Below are positions 32,811 through 41,097 of a stretch of DNA of 41,097 bases, piece by piece; within the stretch, counting starts at the first letter, position 1; each line of letters begins with the position of its first letter. The stretch is from positions 1-41,097 of the forward strand of contig JAKSYS010000575.1 of NCBI GenBank assembly GCA_022925895.1, given 5' to 3'. The notes below the pieces were generated by a model. That model was not told where the DNA came from and searched no databases. It saw only the letters and a list, made by a program, of their open reading frames with translations. The position numbers were made by a program, and so were the translations under genes. This DNA comes from Fragilaria crotonensis. Taxonomy: Eukaryota; Bacillariophyta; Fragilariophyceae; Fragilariales; Fragilariaceae.

Positions 32811-34730
32811 TTACCAGAGTATGTTATGCAACAACTCCTTCATCTTCGGTCCTGGCATTAACTTTGTCAAGATATCTGCCAAGTTCGTCTGTGTGTTTTC
32901 TTTTGCCACCCTGATGGTCCCGGCAGCAATCGCTTCGCGTACGCGGTGAAAGTTAATTGCAGCGTGCTTCTTCTTGAGTGTCGATTCAGGTCGGGAATTA
33001 GTCACAACTGCCGAATTATCACAAAACACGGAGCATTCCTCGGTTAGCGGAACACCCATCATCCGCAGTTTGTAACGTAGTCCCTCTATCATCTCAATCG
33101 ATAGTCGCATTGCAAGTAACTCTGAACCATACGTAGACGCCTCGACCGTATTCTGCCTCTTGGAAAACCAAAGTATCGGCGCTCGATTAACGAATATTAA
33201 GATCCCTGAATGTGACCTCCTTGTCTCTCTACACCCTGCGTGGTCAGCATCCACGAAACATGACATTGTGACATCCTTTCCACGTGGCGTCGGCATGTTT
33301 TCGGGTATTGCTTCGGCTGCGTCGGGGTAGAACTCGGACCAGTCACATTTGACGAATCGCTCACCTCGGAATGTCGGGATCGTATCGTCGAACACCATTG
33401 TCGATCTCGGATGATGCTTTAAGTATGCAAAAATATGGAAGACTTGTTCTAAATGTCCTTGTCGTGCCGATACCAAGTACCGCGACATTAACGACACCGG
33501 CATCAAAACATCAATCCTCCCAATTTCGCAAATCCATCTGAGGACGCCAATCAAACCTTGATAGTAGTTCAATTGTTTGCTCCCCAACTCCGCTGAAAGG
33601 TCTAACTCAGGCCGGTATCCACTTGCCAGCGGAGTCTTTGCATTTGGCAACAGTCTGAGATCGGCATCTTCAAGTTCCTTTTCCAGGTCGGCGATCGCCT
33701 TCTTCACGTATGAAGTTGACTCGAACGCCCACCGCACCTTATCGGGCTCGTCAGAATCTGGGATACGGAATTTCTTTATGTCAACGCCCAAATAAGTATC
33801 TGGTTCTTTAATGCTCCCGGGCTTCAAGGTAAAACGCTGTCCCAGGGCATCCATAAAGCCCTCCGGATCTATTCCTTGAAAAATCAAGTCGTCCACGTAC
33901 GATATGACGTACTCGTAGACTTTGTCCCCGTTCGGTTTGACCGCCGCTTTCATCCACAGATCAGGGTCAGCTTTCGACGACGCGAAGCCCAGTTCCCTTA
34001 AATTCTTAGCCAAGTAGTCGCGAAACGATCTTCCGCTCGATCTTAAGCCATAGAGAGCGCGATTATAGCTCTTTACCATTGTACTCAGGTCCTAATTGAT
34101 CAGTAAACTTAGTCCACACCTTTTCCTTATTCGGTGCCGCCAGGTAAGCATTTTGAATATCACACGACAAGAGGTCTAAATCGTTGAGAGCGGCCAAGAG
34201 GAAGAAGAGTCTCACCGTATCTCTGCTCACGACAGACGCAAACGTTTGTTCCTTCGTTGCCTCGGTCATATTGCCTCGCGCTACCAATCTGGCCTTTCTA
34301 GTAAGGTCCATTTTGATGTCGAAGACAAAATATGTATCAACGAACTCGTACCCAGGTGGAACTTTTGTGTCGTCGTCTTCGATAAACTCGAATGCAGGGA
34401 AAACGTTCCGAATCTCTTTTTCGATCGCCTTCGTCCAGAAATCCGTTCCCGTTCTCTTGTCGATCGCTAACGCATGGGCGACACTTTTCGGGAGTTCTAA
34501 TCCGTATTTGTGTGAAACCGACCAATATTTCGACTTGACCTTTTTTAGAATCCTTTCTCGTTTCTTGAGTACAAATGGAACCCACCATCGGAACGCTGGT
34601 TCGTTTGACAGGTTGTTTGTAACGGCGTAGTCGGCAACTTGAACTGGGTAAGAGTCCTTTAAATCTGCCAGCGGTACCCAAGTACTGGAACCGTCTTTCC
34701 ATTCGACTAATAGGCGCCAGCCCTTTGTCG
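32811..34730 (-). CDS. Copia reverse transcriptase / RNase H region
   Basis: The N-terminal part of the reverse transcriptase (TRKARLVARGNMTEATKEQT, then LLSCDIQNAYLAAP) is open from about 34730 to the stop at 34063. One frame change near 34070 then leads into a 422-residue frame. This has LYGLRSSGRSFRDYLAKNL, the catalytic YVDDL, and RNase H with CFVDADHAG, GSELLAMRL and FCDNSAVVTNS, ending at the Copia-typical ADILTKLM. All catalytic residues are present. Confidence 0.88.
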
Positions 34731-35151
34731 TTCTCTTTGGTTTCGGTCCAGTCTTGGTAGAGTAGTACGCCTCGTCCTCTCGTAGCGCACTATGACTCTT
34801 TCGTGGTCAACGATCTCCTGCATCACTTGCAAGCGTCGACCATCGTCATCTATTTGCGAGTATAAACACTCAGCAATTAGATTCGCAGTGTATGTCTCCT
34901 CCGTCCCGTCCTCGAAACACACAAGGTATTCGCGGGAATCCAATAAAGGATTTGGGTTTGACGATCCAATTGGCTTTCCGTCATGATCTCTTTTTCGGCT
35001 TTTCACGGTGCCGCGAAGGATATCTCCGCCGCGGTCGGTTACTATCTCAGCAGTTAAGTACTGATCAAAAGCCTCCGGGGTATAATCATCAGCGTCGGAG
35101 CGTCGGAATTCTCCTCCGTCCTCCGTTGCGTCATTCAAGTCCCCGAAGATG

Positions 35152-36270
35152 TCAACCAGGGAAACTGATTTTCACCAAGCTCTTCCGCCACCTCCTCGTT
35201 TGTCCGCTTATCCCTATCTTCTCTTCTATCGATTCCAACAATTCCGCGATCTCCTCCCTTCGATCTGCACGTTCATCAGGTGTTAGGGCCCAGAACGTGC
35301 TCCTCACGATTGGCTTTGCCGACTTCGGTAACAGGAACGCTGCGTCCCCGCCACCATAATCTTCTGCTGGCCCTAACCAGCATGCCAACTTCCGCTCGTT
35401 GTCATTGTCGAGGTAAGAAATAACTTCGTACCAACCATGCATAACGTAGAGCGAAATATCTGGTGTCCACCCATGGACCTGTTCGAAGGCAGAGCGTCCT
35501 TGTAGATCCGGATGTGTCCCCGCAACGAAGGATCTGATCCTTGCGCAAAGGTTGACGAGATAATTCCAGAGTCTTCTTGGTGATCGCGTCTTGTCTTGGA
35601 ATCTTCGGATCATCCTCTTCAACTCTCTGATGTCCAATTCAGCCTTGTTCTGAAACGGTGAATAGGGTTCCGTGTACTTCGGATCAATTGAATACTTCCG
35701 GATCCTCTTCTTCCACTCGCCCCATCCTTCCATTGTGGCGTCGTTATCGCACAACAATACTTCTGGAATTCCCACTTTCTTGACAAAATCATCTAGCGCA
35801 TAGATTGACTCGTTCTTACGCTCCATCGGGTAAGCCTTCGTGTATCCCCGGCCATTCCCAATAATGTGAGCATATCGTTGCGAATCAATTGATTTGATCT
35901 TCGGTTCCATTATGTCGGCGTAAAACATCCCCCTCAACCTTGGATAGCGCAGATGTGCCATCTGAGTTTTAAAACGTCGCGTCGCTGGATTCGGTATCGA
36001 CCGGATTCCTTGTTGGGTGGTCACCTTCAAGGAGTTCTTTGCCGTCTCTAATCCAACCATCCAGCGTCGTGCCACATTTTCTGGGGTTACATCGGAAGTC
36101 ACATCTCCAGTTCGTATCGCCGCAATGCCAATCTCCTCCGAGCTCGCATCCGCTGTCGTCGTAAGTGCTGCGACCCTTCGCAGTATCGGGTCGGTCTGAT
36201 TCAGCAGATTTACTTCGTTTGCGATTTGCATTTCGAAGGGAACTGGCTCGCTGCAAGAACCTGCATGCAA
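35152..36270 (-). CDS. Copia integrase region
   Basis: A 372-residue open frame. The retroviral-type integrase core shows GMFYADIMEPK (first Asp), EVLLCDNDATMEGWG (second Asp) and SPFQNKAELDIRELKR (Glu). A Copia-type C-terminal extension follows (FEQVHGWTPDISLYV, then LACWLGPAEDYGGGDA). The spacer frame at 35138-34707 (EYLVCFEDGTEETYTANLIA) follows after one frame change near 35165. Confidence 0.85.
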   Translation of the reverse strand: MHAGSCSEPVPFEMQIANEVNLLNQTDPILRRVAALTTTADASSEEIGIAAIRTGDVTSDVTPENVARRWMVGLETAKNSLKVTTQQGIRSIPNPATRRFKTQMAHLRYPRLRGMFYADIMEPKIKSIDSQRYAHIIGNGRGYTKAYPMERKNESIYALDDFVKKVGIPEVLLCDNDATMEGWGEWKKRIRKYSIDPKYTEPYSPFQNKAELDIRELKRMIRRFQDKTRSPRRLWNYLVNLCARIRSFVAGTHPDLQGRSAFEQVHGWTPDISLYVMHGWYEVISYLDNDNERKLACWLGPAEDYGGGDAAFLLPKSAKPIVRSTFWALTPDERADRREEIAELLESIEEKIGISGQTRRWRKSLVKISFPG

Positions 36271-36357
36271 CTCTTGATCTTCTGTTTCGTTGCCTTGGAG
36301 TGTAGGACCTTCAAGCGCCTTGCTCGCAAGTTCGTAATCTCCTCTTCGTCTTCGGAG

Positions 36358-36915
36358 TCAACACATCCTCCTCCGCGAGCGAGCGCGAAGGTGTGGGAAT
36401 CCACTCAACGTCGGAGGTGAGTTCGACATGCAGGGCAGTATTATCAAGCTCGTCTTGGGTTGGGGTCTCGAATCAAAGCCGGCAACAACTCCTTCGAGGG
36501 TAAAAGGGATTCGTAGGGGTTCGGACGGAACGAGAATACCGAATATCGAGTCAGGTGCATGTTGCCTGTGTCGTTCGTCGACGTGGACATCGTTGTCCCG
36601 GAGCTGGTTAGGGGAAAGTAACGAAAATGGTAAGGAGTCTCCGAAGTAAAGAGCTTCGTTAATGATTATCACATACGTGGCCCCGGAAGTCGGACAATCG
36701 TAGGCCGTTGCAACCGTTGCGATAGGAATCTGCTTCGACGGGTAATCAGGCGAATAAGCCTCGACCTCAGCTGATCTCCCGGTATACTCGAGAACCACGC
36801 AATTACTTCCTGCCACGCATGTGTCGGCGTGAGAGTCCATCTCGCACCGACCCGAACGATGACACTCTCCGTGTATTGCATTGTAATCCACTGAGTATAC
36901 CTCCCGCGAAACCAT
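36358..36915 (-). CDS. Copia aspartic protease region
   Basis: The open frame contains CEMDSHADTCVAGSNCVVLE, the DSHADT active-site motif characteristic of diatom Copia polyproteins. It is followed by beta-rich sequence ending in LSPNQLRDNDVHVDER, the start of the gag-pre-integrase segment. The frame changes near 36375, before the integrase frame. The protease would cut the Gag-Pol polyprotein. Confidence 0.7.
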   Translation of the reverse strand: MVSREVYSVDYNAIHGECHRSGRCEMDSHADTCVAGSNCVVLEYTGRSAEVEAYSPDYPSKQIPIATVATAYDCPTSGATYVIIINEALYFGDSLPFSLLSPNQLRDNDVHVDERHRQHAPDSIFGILVPSEPLRIPFTLEGVVAGFDSRPQPKTSLIILPCMSNSPPTLSGFPHLRARSRRRMC

Positions 36916-36933
36916 CGCAACGGTTCTGCATTG

Positions 36934-38302
36934 TCAGGCCTTATCCAGCTTCTGCTTCTTCTTGTGAGCGCCGCGACCGAATTCCTTCCCGGCCGCTTCA
37001 TCTGCGCTTGACTCATGGTCATCATCGCCATCATTGTCGTTTCCCTTTGCCAGTTTCTTCATCTCGTTCTTCAACTCCTCCTTGATTTGTTTCTTTAAAG
37101 CGGCCACGGATCTCTTGCCTTTCTTGTCTCCCCACTCCTTAAGCTGGTCTTTTTGCTCCTGGCTCAGAAGTCGGAAGATCTTTGGCGGGTAATATTTATT
37201 CTCTAACTTAAAACCCTTTGGCAACTTCCTGCCTTCGCCGTCTTATCCGTCTTCTCACCGCTCTTCACGCCCGAAATGTTCCTTTCCTTACTTCTCTCGA
37301 GGGTTGCCCTGTTTTCCACGGTCGTCGACAGGTATTGCTGACATGCCTGGAAATTGTTCAGCAGCTTGGGATCGCCAAGCACCACTGAGACGGCAGATTC
37401 CAATTTCGGATCGGTAATTCCCTTGAGAAAATCAGCAACTTTCTTGGATTCGGGGACGGCCTCGGTTGGATCACAATCAAGGATTTCATTGTGAGCGGTC
37501 TGGTGGACATTGATAAAATCTTGGAATTTATACTGGCGACGCGACCCACTGTAGGACGCGTTCGCGATCGACGCGTAGGCTTTGTTCTTACGTGTGATCT
37601 TGGACGCGGTGCCTTCACACTGCGTCTTCAATGCCAAGTACGCCTTCCGACCGTCCTGCGACCTCTCGAATTTCTTGATGTATGACCACCTTCTCCGTTT
37701 ACGACAAATGTCTTCAATTCCCGATAGAATCGAGGGTTATCCAATTCGTAATGTCGTCCCTCGAGTACCGTCGCTTCAATAAGGTACTCCATTGGACTTC
37801 AAAGTCCGCTGGATCAAGAACATTCTCTGGCGCTTCCTTTCGTCCCTGGTGAGGTAAACGAGTGGGATCTTCGCAGCACTAAGGATTTGACGAAGGTAAT
37901 TCTGGAAGGACTCATTCCACAATGCCCAGTTGACCAACTTCTTAAGACTGTCAGGCTTGGATGCATCTTCGTCTTTGCTGCCTCCTTCTGTTCCTGGTAT
38001 TCTTGGCACTTGGCCGTGAACTCAGGAACCTTGTCAGCTGTGAAACTTTCGGGGTTCGCTTCGAACCCGGTCCGCTTGCGCTCATCCGCCCAGAAACGGA
38101 AGCCTTTCAAGTTCTTCACTGCGATGAATGGCATCGTAACGTTGCCTGCTCCTCGCGGTGCAGATCTAGCAACACTCCTGGCAATCGAGTCGAGATCCGA
38201 CTCAGTTGCGAGCATCAAGTCATTCGGGGTTGCAAATCCCTGAGCAATCAACCACGTGACAGTCGGGGCGTTAAAGCCGCATCGTTGGAGGGCAGCGTTC
38301 AT
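36934..38302 (-). CDS. Copia gag region, frameshifted
   Basis: Start at MNAALQRCGFNAPTVTWLIA, a helical opening like that of other diatom Copia gag proteins. It continues through SLKKLVNWALWNESFQNYLR, NVHQTAHNEILDCDPTEAVP and a Lys-rich end (IKEELKNEMKKLAKGNDNDG). The frame changes near 38000, 37795, 37680 and 37215. It forms the virus-like particle shell. No CCHC zinc knuckle was found. Confidence 0.65.
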
Positions 38303-38722
38303 GGTCGAGATATCGGTTCGGTGTGGTCTTGTGTGAAAATTCCTAAAGAAACAAGCAAGGGTATACAAGGGTGAAAAACCGGGAATACCAACGCCTTCAG
38401 AGTGCCAACATTTATGCCGATCGGATAATGACTTGCCTTAATCACATTTAGGAGATTTGTTGCGAATCGGTCTTTGAGAGACTGATTCGTTCCGTGCCAC
38501 GGTCATTTACTTATCCGTATGGCACGTCTATCGTAGTATTGCGGTCTTTCGGGTATGAGAACACTCCCTACGCAATTTCTCATCAATTCCCGACGTAATC
38601 TGCTCAACATCGTTTCATCACATGCGGCCATTCTTAGCCATGATGAAATGATCAACCGGTGATCTCCATACTACCGATCGGATGGCGCCATTCATGTCAT
38701 TGAGCCGTTGGGTCTGATAAAC

Positions 38723-38940
38723 TGTTAATCCTACAAGTAGATCATCCTTGCAGGAAAGCATGTCTTGATTCAGTTATGAATTATCTAAAACATAGAAAAG
38801 TGAGCATTACCTTGTTCGGAGTCATCCTTCAATCCCGAGTCGTACTGTGCAGATGTAGTACCGTATAATGGTACTTGATACTTGATACATGATTCATAGC
38901 ATCCTGAATGATACAGTACCGGTAGCTTGTAATATCAACA
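38723..38940 (-). repeat. LTR (5' LTR in element orientation)
   Basis: 218 bp, same sequence as 32410-32627. Transcription of the element should start within this copy and run towards lower coordinates. It is followed by the second copy of the TACT duplication. Confidence 0.93.
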
Positions 38941-38944
38941 TACT

Positions 38945-39341
38945 ACTAGTAGTAGGAGTGCATCGCAAGTTCTTGGAGTGAGTGGTAGTACGTAGTAGAT
39001 GCTACTACATGGTAGTACAAGGTACTGGCACATACTACCGGTATGTCATACCCACCACCACCATTGGTCGCAGCTCGCCGGTACAGTGCATGTACTTGCA
39101 CTGGGTATGTACAGCAAGTCGCAACACCGAATTCCTTGTTCGTCACAGGTCACAGGTCACAGCTCACAGCTGATCAGCTGATCTACTCGCCTACCGGTAG
39201 AAAATGCAAGCAGGAAGCCATCTCCTTCCCTGACCCTTCTCTTGTCCCTCGTGTCTAATTGGATGCTCCCATCTATTCATTCTCGATCATTTGACGTGTA
39301 CTCGAGTAGTGTTGAAATATCAAGCAGCAGGGCGAGAGAAA
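38945..39341. other. Intergenic, GTAC/TAGTAC-rich
   Basis: Dense TACTAC, TAGTAC and GTAC words at 38941-39040. A small tandem repeat of GTCACAG and CACAGCT units, with overlapping palindromes (AGCTGATCAGCT), lies at 39143-39181. It probably contains the promoter of the SNARE-like gene at 39342. No gene seen. Confidence 0.45.
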
Positions 39342-39698
39342 ATGTCGAGCCCATTCAAGACTCCAACGAAACGCAAGAAGCAGCCCACGTCGACGGCGGA
39401 TGAAGCACGATCTATTACCAAATCGCTTCGACGAACACAAGCTTTGCTGTCTCAAGAATTGGAGCGGGTGTCGCATGTTTCCGAAGCGATAGACGAGGAC
39501 GGAAAGTTGTTGCAGAAAACCAAGACACAGCAGCACATTATGAACGACACTGCAAAAGACGCGAACGCGGCATTGCGAAATCTGCAGTTGCAGCAGCGCA
39601 AGGAGACGTTGGTGTTGATGACAGCAGTTTTCTTCTTTTATGCGGTGGCACTCTATGTACTATGGACTCGAATTCGCATTCCATTTCTGCTCTGGTAG
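39342..39698 (+). CDS. Sec20-like (BNIP1-type) SNARE, short form
   Basis: 118 residues from the ATG at 39342 (MSSPFKTPTKRKK); an upstream in-frame ATG at 39291 has a poorer context. After a short basic N-terminus, residues 25-75 form an amphipathic helix with ITKSLRRTQALLSQELERV. In Sec20-type Qb-SNAREs the motif is likewise '(S/T)LRRT..LL..E(L/V)ER'. A single C-terminal membrane anchor follows (about residues 88-107, LVLMTAVFFFYAVALYVLW), giving a tail-anchored protein. Sec20 acts in Golgi-to-ER retrograde vesicle fusion at the ER. The protein lacks the long N-terminal region of fungal and animal Sec20, so it may be a minimal form. Confidence 0.65.
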   Translation: MSSPFKTPTKRKKQPTSTADEARSITKSLRRTQALLSQELERVSHVSEAIDEDGKLLQKTKTQQHIMNDTAKDANAALRNLQLQQRKETLVLMTAVFFFYAVALYVLWTRIRIPFLLW

Positions 39699-40165
39699 GC
39701 CCGACATGGTTACACAAACCCTCGGTGACCATCCCATTGTTTGGGGTATGTCTCATAACCCAGAATCATTGTGGTGACAATGTGTCACAACTCGCTACGC
39801 GGATAGAAGCTATGATCATGACATGATGCATTGTAATGTGTATCATGGAGGATGACAGGTTGCACTTTGGAAATAAGTTGGAAGCCCGTGGAGTTAGAAA
39901 ATGTCCCCCCATTTGGCGTGCAGATGAAAGTCGAGTGCATGGAAACGTTTGGAGTCGTCCCAGTGACGGCGCCTCTGAGATTCTGCCGCGGGTGTGACTC
40001 CTGGCTCAAGTCTCTGCTGGTGACGCCCACGCACCGTTTTTGGCGATTATGATCTATGTGGCAGTAGGCTAGTGATGAAACACAACGAAAAACTAACAAA
40101 TGGTCCTCCAAGTGTTATTGATTCCTATCCAATTCCGTAGTCTTAGCAGACGAGTGCTACTTGTC
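39699..40165. other. Convergent intergenic region
   Basis: Between the 3' ends of the SNARE-like gene (plus) and PGR5 (minus). No recognisable gene or repeat; the open frames at 39785-40111 lack motifs. Confidence 0.4.
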
Positions 40166-40760
40166 TTACACAAGGAATCCCAAAGTATCACCATTGGTCT
40201 TGGCGATCTTGATCAACTTTGTGCGCAAATGGTAGGCTCCCACCCATGAACAGAAGTCACCAATTGCTTGCGAGTGGAGCGAAATTGCTTTACCACGAAT
40301 TTTGTTGAGCTTCTCGTTTCCCAAACCCAATTTGGCCACATAGACGACAGGAGAAGATGCCAAACTTGGCCATGGAACCCATCTGCAAAGCGCTCGCGGG
40401 TACTTCGTGGAGCTGACTTCGTCAAGAAGTTGTTGTGGTGTGCGTGTGCTGATGATCGTTGAGAAACGATGAAGGCTGATCCTGTTGATTAAGAGAAGAA
40501 TTTATGTGAGAACATATTGGTTTTGGATGCCGTCTCTGTGGGGTTCAGTGATGCCAGGATTTGCGACCCAACACCCTATGACTACTGTAGCGTAGTAGTA
40601 CCACACTGGAGGTCGTCGGCAAGTTTAGGTCGTGCGTGATGTTCAGATCATGCATCGTACCTCCGTTAACACCACCAAGGGCCATTTGCGAAGGAATGCT
40701 AAATGCATTCGTGGTAACAAGGAGAATGGAAAGAAGCAAGGCAAAGATTTGAGACTTCAT
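40166..40760 (-). CDS. PGR5: PGR5-like protein, plastid-targeted, 2 exons, one frameshift
   Basis: PGR5 supports cyclic electron flow around photosystem I in the thylakoid. Exon 1 (40760-40602) encodes a signal peptide, MKSQIFALLLSILLVTTNAF. The A|F at its end fits the cleavage motif required for import into diatom plastids. An intron of about 188 bp (40601-40414; GTACTA donor, AAGTCAG acceptor) keeps phase 0. Exon 2 has LQMGSMAKFGIF, one missing base near 40350 (GG on the plus strand), then VVYVAKLGLGNEKLNKIRGK, AISLHSQAIGDFC and the C-terminal AKTNGDTLGFLV, all PGR5 hallmarks. Total about 135 residues, the family's usual size. Allowing for the missing base makes the length a multiple of three. 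The acceptor choice is the least certain point. Confidence 0.8.
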
Positions 40761-41097
40761 GGTGTTGCACTGCCCAAGATCGCTCCTTATGGGAATGCAA
40801 TTTGCAACCGATGAGCCTCTTGCATGCGTTTTTGTTTTCATGCTGTATGACGAGAGTCTGCGCGGTGACGTTACAATTTGCTAATCAGTACTCGTATCGA
40901 AGGTCGTACTGGCTACTATTATGCTTACTGTGTATGATAACGTAATGCTACTGGTACGATACGATGTGTCCATCCAAGCACTGTACTGTCGTACCGGAGA
41001 CCATGTCAGTGGTCAGTACTCTTGTCGTCTCGTCCGTCGGTCGTACTAGTAGTACAACCTACAAGTTAGCTCAAGCTCATCCTCAAACGAATTCAAG
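40761..41097. other. Upstream region of PGR5
   Basis: Contains the presumed PGR5 promoter and, from about 40885 on, dense GTAC and TAGTAC words (GTACTAGTAGTAC). No further gene visible before the window ends. Confidence 0.45.

Larger units (their letters stand above)
32410..38940 (-). mobile_element. Copia-type LTR retrotransposon (diatom CoDi style), young
   Basis: A 6.53 kb element read on the minus strand. It is bounded by 218 bp LTRs that look identical and begin TG and end CA, and flanked by a TACT duplication (32406-32409 and 38941-38944). The order protease, integrase, reverse transcriptase, RNase H defines Copia. A primer-binding-like TTATCAGACCCAACGGCTC starts two bases inside the 5' LTR on the minus strand (about 38720-38700); it shares TATCAGA with the sequence complementary to initiator tRNA-Met used by many Copia elements. 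Identical LTRs indicate a recent insertion, although the polyprotein is split by about ten frame changes. Confidence 0.92.

Overview
The window reads as nuclear DNA of a photosynthetic stramenopile, most likely a pennate diatom (Phaeodactylum-like; the species cannot be fixed from sequence alone). The clues are genes with few, short GT-AG introns, Ser/Pro-rich 'PSxxPS' surface-protein linkers, a plastid-targeted PGR5-like protein with an A|F signal-peptide cleavage motif, Copia elements of the diatom (CoDi) style with a DSHADT protease motif, and intergenic DNA packed with the palindromic word GTAC.

Layout. 1-8.5 kb: a three-exon, membrane-anchored beta-helix surface protein, then two tandem TauE/SafE anion-transporter paralogues, the second broken by two one-base frameshifts. 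8.5-10.6 kb (minus): a hypothetical protein with a glycine-rich hydrophobic segment and a helical-repeat-like C-terminus. 11.7-21.6 kb is a transposon graveyard: an internally deleted hAT relic, a 2.35 kb array of ~188 bp monomers of two alternating types, a nearly complete two-gene PIF/Harbinger element with ~48 bp inverted repeats, and a decayed Copia relic. 22.1-24.9 kb (minus): a protein carrying the full catalytic signature of class II (ExoY / edema-factor-like) nucleotidyl cyclases, a family best known from secreted bacterial proteins; this is the most interesting gene here. 25.6-32.3 kb: a CIA30-family protein (plus), a PH-coiled-coil-PDZ-like protein (minus) and translation termination factor eRF3 (plus) with about 13 one-base frame breaks. 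32.4-38.9 kb: a young Copia retrotransposon (minus) with 218 bp LTRs that look identical and a TACT target duplication. 39.3-40.8 kb: a Sec20-like SNARE (plus) and PGR5 (minus).

The host genes do not form one pathway. cAMP/cGMP synthesis (cyclase), phosphoinositide or protein binding (PH-PDZ protein), anion transport (TauE/SafE), vesicle fusion (Sec20-like), translation termination (eRF3) and photosynthetic cyclic electron flow (PGR5) simply sit side by side.

A pervasive feature is single-base gain or loss, usually in short homopolymers, which splits many otherwise well conserved reading frames. In every host gene where I could count it, adding the inferred changes gives a length divisible by three. 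I therefore favour consensus-sequence error over true gene death for most of them, but cannot prove it here.
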